Source of the DNA: Planctomycetota bacterium | Lineage (GTDB): Bacteria; Planctomycetota; Phycisphaerae; WQYP01 | Reading direction: 5' to 3' | Length of the DNA: 9,919 bases | Assembly (NCBI GenBank): GCA_021785155.1 | Contig: JAJYGE010000283.1 | Location: 1-9,919, forward strand | Shown here: piece by piece, positions 7,116 to 9,919 of the stretch | Numbering within the stretch: the first letter of the stretch is position 1 | Layout: each line of letters opens with the position of its first letter | The notes under the pieces: generated by a model | What the model was told of the DNA's origin: nothing | Databases searched by the model: none | The model's input: the letters and a program-made list of their open reading frames with translations, nothing else | Program-made: the position numbers and the translations under genes

Positions 7116-7152
7116 TTTGAGTACTCAAAATATAAAACATGAACACTCAAAG
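7116..7152. promoter_or_regulatory. Candidate MntR operator: 14-bp palindrome plus outer half-site
   Basis: TTTGAGTACTCAAA (7116-7129) is a perfect palindrome in the gap between the divergent regulator and transporter genes. A second half-site ACTCAAAG (7145-7152) is the complement of CTTTGAGT (7115-7122), forming a wider inverted repeat that ends 6 bp before the TTGACA element. On the minus strand a TATATT (7129-7134) overlaps its edge and could be the regulator's own -10. The position fits an operator controlling both genes. The sequence is not a known MntR or IdeR box, so regulator identity is inference. Confidence 0.55.
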
Positions 7153-7158
7153 CATCGC

Positions 7159-7187
7159 TTGACATTTTTATTGCGGTATCGTAGGCT
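7159..7187 (+). promoter_or_regulatory. Promoter for the Nramp operon
   Basis: TTGACA (7159-7164), a consensus -35, is followed 17 bp later by TAGGCT (7182-7187), a weak -10. The strong -35, ideal spacing and location immediately beside the palindromic operator support it. Predicted start is near 7194. Confidence 0.5.
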
Positions 7188-7193
7188 TTCTGC

Positions 7194-7366
7194 GCATTGG
7201 ATCGCCGGTGCCGGGATGTTGTCCGACGCATCAGCTTGTGAATGGGTGTCGGTGGCGGGCGGGTAATCGCGGCTGCCGCTAAGTCGGTTGGGCGGATGCG
7301 GGTTCCCGGCAAGGGGAGATTCACGCTTTTCGCGGCGTGCGAACGGCTGGAAAGAACTTTCTGCTT
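7194..7366 (+). other. GC-rich leader of the Nramp operon
   Basis: If the promoter above is used, the transcript has a 5' leader of about 170 nt, unusually long for a simple gene. It holds several small stems: CCGAC/GTCGG (around 7230-7254), GCGG-CTG-CCGC (7269-7279) and CACGC/GCGTG (7322-7339). It also holds an unpaired AAGGGGAG (7311-7318). I looked for the manganese (yybP-ykoY) riboswitch and could not make its conserved core. A regulatory leader is possible but not shown. Confidence 0.3.
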
Positions 7367-8797
7367 ATGGGTACATTTGATCAACGCTCCGATTTAACGC
7401 AATCCAACATCGTTGCGTCACGCGCCTCTGGCGACACCTCCGTAACCATGCCTGCCGACGGTTCCGATCCGCTGACTGGCGAAGATATTTCCCGCGCCCG
7501 GGATCGCCTGGCGGTGGCCAAGGCCCGCGGCAACGCTCAAGTTCTTAAGCCCTGGCGCTGGATGCGGCTGTTGTGGCTGCTTGCCGGACCGGGCGTTCTG
7601 GTGTTTCTCGGAGAAAACGACGCGCCGAGTATGCTGTCCTATGCCGCTACCGGTTCCCAATTTGGCATCGGCTTTTTTCTGCCTTTTATTCTCGTAACAT
7701 TTCTCGCGGCATGGATTGTACAGGAAATGACCGTTCGCCTCGGTTCGGTTACCCATCGCGGTCATGCGGAATTGATTTTTGATCGCTTCGGTCCCTTTTG
7801 GGGCTTTTTTTCCATGGCCGATTTAATGCTTGGAAATTTCCTCACACTCGTGACGGAGTTTATCGGCATTCGCGCGGGCTTGGGCTACTTTGGTGTACCG
7901 GGACTCGCGGCGGTAGGGGGGGCTATTACGCTTATCCTGGCTGTAACCATGACGCGCCGCTATTGGACTTGGGAACGTATTTTACTTGCTCTGGCCTTGT
8001 TTAACGGCCTGTTTATTCCCGTGGCCCTCATGACACACCCGAACTGGGGGGCCGTCGGACACGCATTTATTACCTGGGGGCCGTTGCCCGGAGGGCTTGG
8101 TTCACAGAATATTCTGCTGATGATGGCGGATATCGGTGCTACCGTCACCCCCTGGATGCTGTTTTTTCAGCAGGGTGCCACATCCGATAAAGGCATGCAG
8201 CCACGCGATGTCGGTTTTGGCCGATGGGACACCTCCATTGGTACGCTTCTGGCGGCAATATTTGGTATTGCAGTCGTCCTGGCCACCGTGCCTTTGTACA
8301 CTCATGGCATCAGCACCGAAAATTATAAGGGAGCACAATTTGCGCAGGCTTTACAGCCTTATGTCGGCAAACTCGGTTCAAGCCTCTTCGCATTGGGACT
8401 TGTGGAAGCGGGCCTCGTGGCCGCCATCAGTATCTCAACTTCGTCGGGTTATGCCTTTGGTGAAGTCATGCACCATGCCCACAGCCTCAATCGCAGTATA
8501 AAAGAGGCGTGGCCCTTTTATCTCACGCTGCTTGGCTCCGCCATTGCCGCCGGTGCCATTGTCCTGATTCCCCACGCGCCATTGGAGTTTATTGTTCTGA
8601 TTGTAAACGTCATTGCCGTACTGGCCATGCCCCCCGCGCTGCTGTTTCTGTTGCTGCTGGTCAATGACCGAGAAGTAATGGGGGACAGCGTTAATGGTTT
8701 GTGGCTCAATATCGCGGGCATCGCCGTGACCGTACTGCTGATTCTCGCCGGCCTGGGGTATGGTGTGACAACCGTATTTCCAAAATTACTCGGATAA
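7367..8797 (+). CDS. Nramp-family divalent metal transporter, atypical metal-site motifs
   Basis: 476 residues from the ATG at 7367, with GGAAAG (7349-7354) about 12 nt upstream; a GTG at 7337 in frame is less likely. About 65 soluble residues precede roughly 11 membrane helices. Helix 1 reads LAGPGVLVFLGENDAPSMLSYAATGSQFG (72-100), the Nramp helix-1 framework, but the classical DPGN is NDAPS (84-88). Helix 6 has GATVTPWMLFFQQ (257-269) where Mn/Fe transporters have a GATVMPHNLYLH-like segment, so the metal-coordinating Met and His are gone. The C-terminal part (VNVIAVLAMPPALLFLLLLVNDREVMGD) is typical of the family. It should move a divalent cation across the cytoplasmic membrane, probably with proton coupling. 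Divergence from an mntR-like gene suggests Mn2+, but the altered site leaves Mg2+ or another ion open. It heads a two-gene operon. Confidence 0.85.
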   Translation: MGTFDQRSDLTQSNIVASRASGDTSVTMPADGSDPLTGEDISRARDRLAVAKARGNAQVLKPWRWMRLLWLLAGPGVLVFLGENDAPSMLSYAATGSQFGIGFFLPFILVTFLAAWIVQEMTVRLGSVTHRGHAELIFDRFGPFWGFFSMADLMLGNFLTLVTEFIGIRAGLGYFGVPGLAAVGGAITLILAVTMTRRYWTWERILLALALFNGLFIPVALMTHPNWGAVGHAFITWGPLPGGLGSQNILLMMADIGATVTPWMLFFQQGATSDKGMQPRDVGFGRWDTSIGTLLAAIFGIAVVLATVPLYTHGISTENYKGAQFAQALQPYVGKLGSSLFALGLVEAGLVAAISISTSSGYAFGEVMHHAHSLNRSIKEAWPFYLTLLGSAIAAGAIVLIPHAPLEFIVLIVNVIAVLAMPPALLFLLLLVNDREVMGDSVNGLWLNIAGIAVTVLLILAGLGYGVTTVFPKLLG

Positions 8798-8809
8798 GGA
8801 TTCAAGGCT

Positions 8810-9046
8810 ATGAACGCCGAATTAAAACCTGATAACCACGACGTGAAAAGCACGGAACTTTCCCAACGCCATGATGTCGTGCGCGCACTGCTGGAAGAGG
8901 ACCAACTGGTTGCATTCAAACAACGTACCCGTTTTGGTCGGCGCAAGTTCTCCCCCGGCTTAAAAGTGCTGCTCTGGGCCTTGCGTATCTACGTCGTGGG
9001 AATGCTGATTATCGTCATTATCCAGATTGTCCGAACGCTGCGCTGA
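8810..9046 (+). CDS. Small single-pass membrane protein in operon with Nramp transporter
   Basis: 78 residues, not a family I recognise. Residues 1-50 are hydrophilic and charged (DVVRALLEEDQLVAFKQRTRFGRRKFSPG). Residues 53-75 (VLLWALRIYVVGMLIIVIIQIVR) are one membrane helix, followed by a short TLR end; the positive-inside rule puts the N-terminal segment in the cytoplasm. The start follows the transporter stop by 12 bp. The sequence TAAGGA at 8795-8800 uses the transporter's stop codon as part of the ribosome site, 9 nt before the ATG. Both genes are therefore almost surely co-transcribed and translationally linked. A role as an accessory or regulatory subunit of the transporter is inference from position. 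Confidence 0.8.
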   Translation: MNAELKPDNHDVKSTELSQRHDVVRALLEEDQLVAFKQRTRFGRRKFSPGLKVLLWALRIYVVGMLIIVIIQIVRTLR

Positions 9047-9244
9047 CATTGGCACACTCTTCTCAACATTCACCGCCGGTAAATGGCATTGCCTGCGTCA
9101 CTGTTTAGTTGTTTAACGATGAATGTCACCGGTTCGCGTTCATATCAACACGATTTGCATGTGTACCTTTGCTGACCGTTTCGGGCGGATATGCCATGGA
9201 AATCAGTGGATGCTACCCTGTGGAAACGGCACATTGCAAAATCC
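9047..9244. other. Intergenic region without a gene
   Basis: This is the left two-thirds of a 314-bp gap between the 78-residue gene and the kdp operon. I find no credible coding frame, no tRNA, no T-tailed terminator and no recognisable riboswitch; a c-di-AMP (ydaO-type) riboswitch, which sometimes precedes K+ transport genes, was looked for and not found. Confidence 0.55.
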
Positions 9245-9298
9245 CATCTTGATACATTATTTATATCTTTGGCCCTAATTTTTACAGCATCTTGATAC
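9245..9298 (+). repeat. 11-bp direct repeat upstream of kdp; possible regulator site
   Basis: CATCTTGATAC occurs exactly at 9245-9255 and 9288-9298, a 43-bp offset. Between them TTTATA (9260-9265) and TTTACA (9281-9286) lie 21 bp apart, about two helical turns. The Escherichia coli KdpE site has TTTATA and TTTACA elements, one turn apart. The right copy of the repeat overlaps the probable -35. This may be a response-regulator region, but the likeness is loose. Confidence 0.35.
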
Positions 9299-9319
9299 CA
9301 CCCTGGATAAAACTATAGC
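9292..9319 (+). promoter_or_regulatory. Probable kdp promoter
   Basis: TTGATA (9292-9297) and TATAGC (9314-9319) are spaced by 16 bp. Predicted start is near 9326, giving a short leader of about 35 nt that carries AAGGAG (9348-9353), 7 nt before the first ATG of the operon. Confidence 0.5.
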
Positions 9320-9325
9320 TGTGCA

Positions 9326-9340
9326 ACGCGCAATGCGCGT
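9326..9340 (+). repeat. Hairpin at the predicted 5' end of the kdp mRNA
   Basis: ACGCGC-AAT-GCGCGT is a perfect 6-bp stem with a 3-nt loop, at the predicted transcript start and 7 nt upstream of the ribosome site. It could stabilise the 5' end or be a protein-binding palindrome. Confidence 0.45.
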
Positions 9341-9360
9341 GCTTAATAAGGAGTGTTCCT

Positions 9361-9450
9361 ATGGACGCTTTATATCTCGGTGCCATGGTTGTTCTGGCTG
9401 TAATTACCTGGGTGCTCTTGAAACTCTGTGAATATTTAGGAGATCGATGA
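9361..9450 (+). CDS. 29-residue membrane peptide preceding kdpF
   Basis: It encodes MDALYLGAMVVLAVITWVLL (residues 1-20) and then KLCEYLGDR. This is one hydrophobic helix with a charged tail and is the first gene of the kdp operon. AAGGAG at 9348-9353, 7 nt before the ATG, is the best ribosome site in the operon, and the stop codon overlaps the start of kdpF by one base (TGATG). It has the size and topology of KdpF but a different sequence, with a Trp in the helix and a KLCE motif at the membrane edge. I do not know a characterised homologue. It may be an extra small subunit of the Kdp complex, a leader peptide, or a diverged KdpF copy. Confidence 0.72.
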   Translation: MDALYLGAMVVLAVITWVLLKLCEYLGDR

Positions 9451-9539
9451 TGAGTGTCATGGACTGGATCGGCTTGGTGCTCGCGGGTGCCATTTTGATT
9501 TACCTGATTATTGCGATGTTTTTTCCGGAGAAATTCTAA
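9450..9539 (+). CDS. kdpF: K+-transporting ATPase subunit KdpF
   Basis: 29 residues, beginning MSVMDWIGLVLAGAILIYLI and ending IAMFFPEKF, a single membrane helix with the Y-L-hydrophobic-P-E-x-F ending typical of KdpF. KdpF is a small lipid-like stabilising subunit of the KdpFABC pump. AGGAG at 9438-9442 lies 7 nt before the ATG at 9450; a second in-frame ATG at 9447 is too close to it. The start overlaps the upstream stop by one base and the TAA overlaps the kdpA start by one base, so translation is coupled in both directions. Confidence 0.88.
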   Translation: MSVMDWIGLVLAGAILIYLIIAMFFPEKF

Positions 9540-9919
9540 TGACGCCCAATGCGTGGATTCAAATGGGATTATTTTTGCTGGTGCTGGTGGCACTGGTCAA
9601 ACCGCTGGGCGCTTTTATGGCCCGGGTCTATGAAGGCCAGCCATGCGGGCTTGATAAGCCACTGGGCTGGTTGGAGCGTCTGACCTATCGGTTTGCAGGC
9701 ATCAAGCCGGATCAGCCGATGAATTGGAAAACCTATGCAATTGCCGTGCTGTTGTTTAATCTGCTCGGCGGCCTGGTGGTGTATGCCTTGCAACGTCTGC
9801 AGGGATTTCTTCCGCTGAACCCGGCCCATCTTGGTGCGGTCTCACCGGATTTGGCTTGGAATACCGCCATCAGCTTTATCAGCAATACCAACTGGCAAAG
9901 CTACAGCGGTGAAACCGCC
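9539..9919 (+). CDS. kdpA: K+-transporting ATPase subunit KdpA (5' part; runs off window)
   Basis: The first 127 codons of the K+-channel-like subunit of the KdpFABC P-type ATPase, which takes up K+ at low external concentration; the full protein is about 560-600 residues. The family start is clear: the first helix (WIQMGLFLLVLVALVKPLGAFMARVYEG), then NWKTYAIAVLLFNLLGGLVVYALQRLQGFLPLNP. Next comes NTAISFISNTNWQSYSGE (about 108-125), which includes the first selectivity-filter loop with TNWQ. CCGGAG at 9525-9530 is the ribosome site. kdpB and kdpC are expected next, outside the window. Confidence 0.96.
   Translation, partial: MTPNAWIQMGLFLLVLVALVKPLGAFMARVYEGQPCGLDKPLGWLERLTYRFAGIKPDQPMNWKTYAIAVLLFNLLGGLVVYALQRLQGFLPLNPAHLGAVSPDLAWNTAISFISNTNWQSYSGETA

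Noticed and set aside
7194..7366. Manganese (yybP-ykoY) riboswitch ahead of the Nramp gene
   Set aside because: Only a GGGGAGA stretch resembles part of the core; the paired helices and other conserved segment could not be assembled by eye.
7016..7384. N-terminal extension of the DtxR/MntR frame (to 353 residues)
   Set aside because: The added 120 residues are of odd composition, cover the divergent promoter region, and have no likeness to the family. The family start matches the ATG at 7015.
9047..9360. c-di-AMP riboswitch upstream of kdp
   Set aside because: None of the conserved GGGGAGCC-like segments are present.
9282..9829. Minus-strand open frames at the right edge
   Set aside because: They are antisense to the micropeptide, kdpF and kdpA, whose identities are secure.

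Overview
The window looks like a chromosomal segment of an environmental Gram-negative-type bacterium, most likely in the Planctomycetota/Verrucomicrobiota group. The main reason is the long secreted Gly/Ser/Thr/Asn-rich protein with an autotransporter-associated beta-strand repeat and a C-terminal VPEP motif (PEP-CTERM/exosortase type). It sits with a YhaM-family exoribonuclease, a DtxR/MntR-type regulator and an atypical Nramp transporter. This assignment is inference; there is no rRNA or other phylogenetic marker here. No rRNA, tRNA or CRISPR array was seen.

Left part (1-5060, all genes on the minus strand): the first 620 codons of a PEP-CTERM surface protein, running off the left edge; a GT4-like glycosyltransferase; a 271-bp, strongly palindromic, non-coding MITE-like element; hypoxanthine phosphoribosyltransferase (hpt); and a DUF2959-like lipoprotein with a hairpin wrapped around its stop codon.

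Middle (5266-7015): a 3'-5' exoribonuclease of the YhaM family (OB-fold plus HD domain) on the plus strand, facing a three-domain MntR/DtxR regulator on the minus strand. The regulator has Glu instead of Cys at the key metal-ligand position, which favours manganese sensing.

Right part (7025-9919, plus strand): a divergent control region with a perfect 14-bp palindrome and a TTGACA promoter leads into an Nramp-family metal transporter. Its TM1 and TM6 metal-site motifs are not the classical DPGN and MPH. A 78-residue single-TM protein follows in the same operon. A 314-bp gap with direct repeats and a sigma70-like promoter precedes the start of a kdp potassium-ATPase operon: an unassigned 29-residue membrane peptide, kdpF (29 residues) and kdpA (truncated by the window), with stop/start codons overlapping by one base.

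Functionally the right half is about metal and K+ homeostasis: a probable metal-responsive repressor divergent from its likely target transporter, then high-affinity K+ uptake. The items most worth a second look are the composite palindromic element at 3351-3621, the atypical Nramp plus its 78-residue partner, and the extra KdpF-like micropeptide ahead of kdpF.
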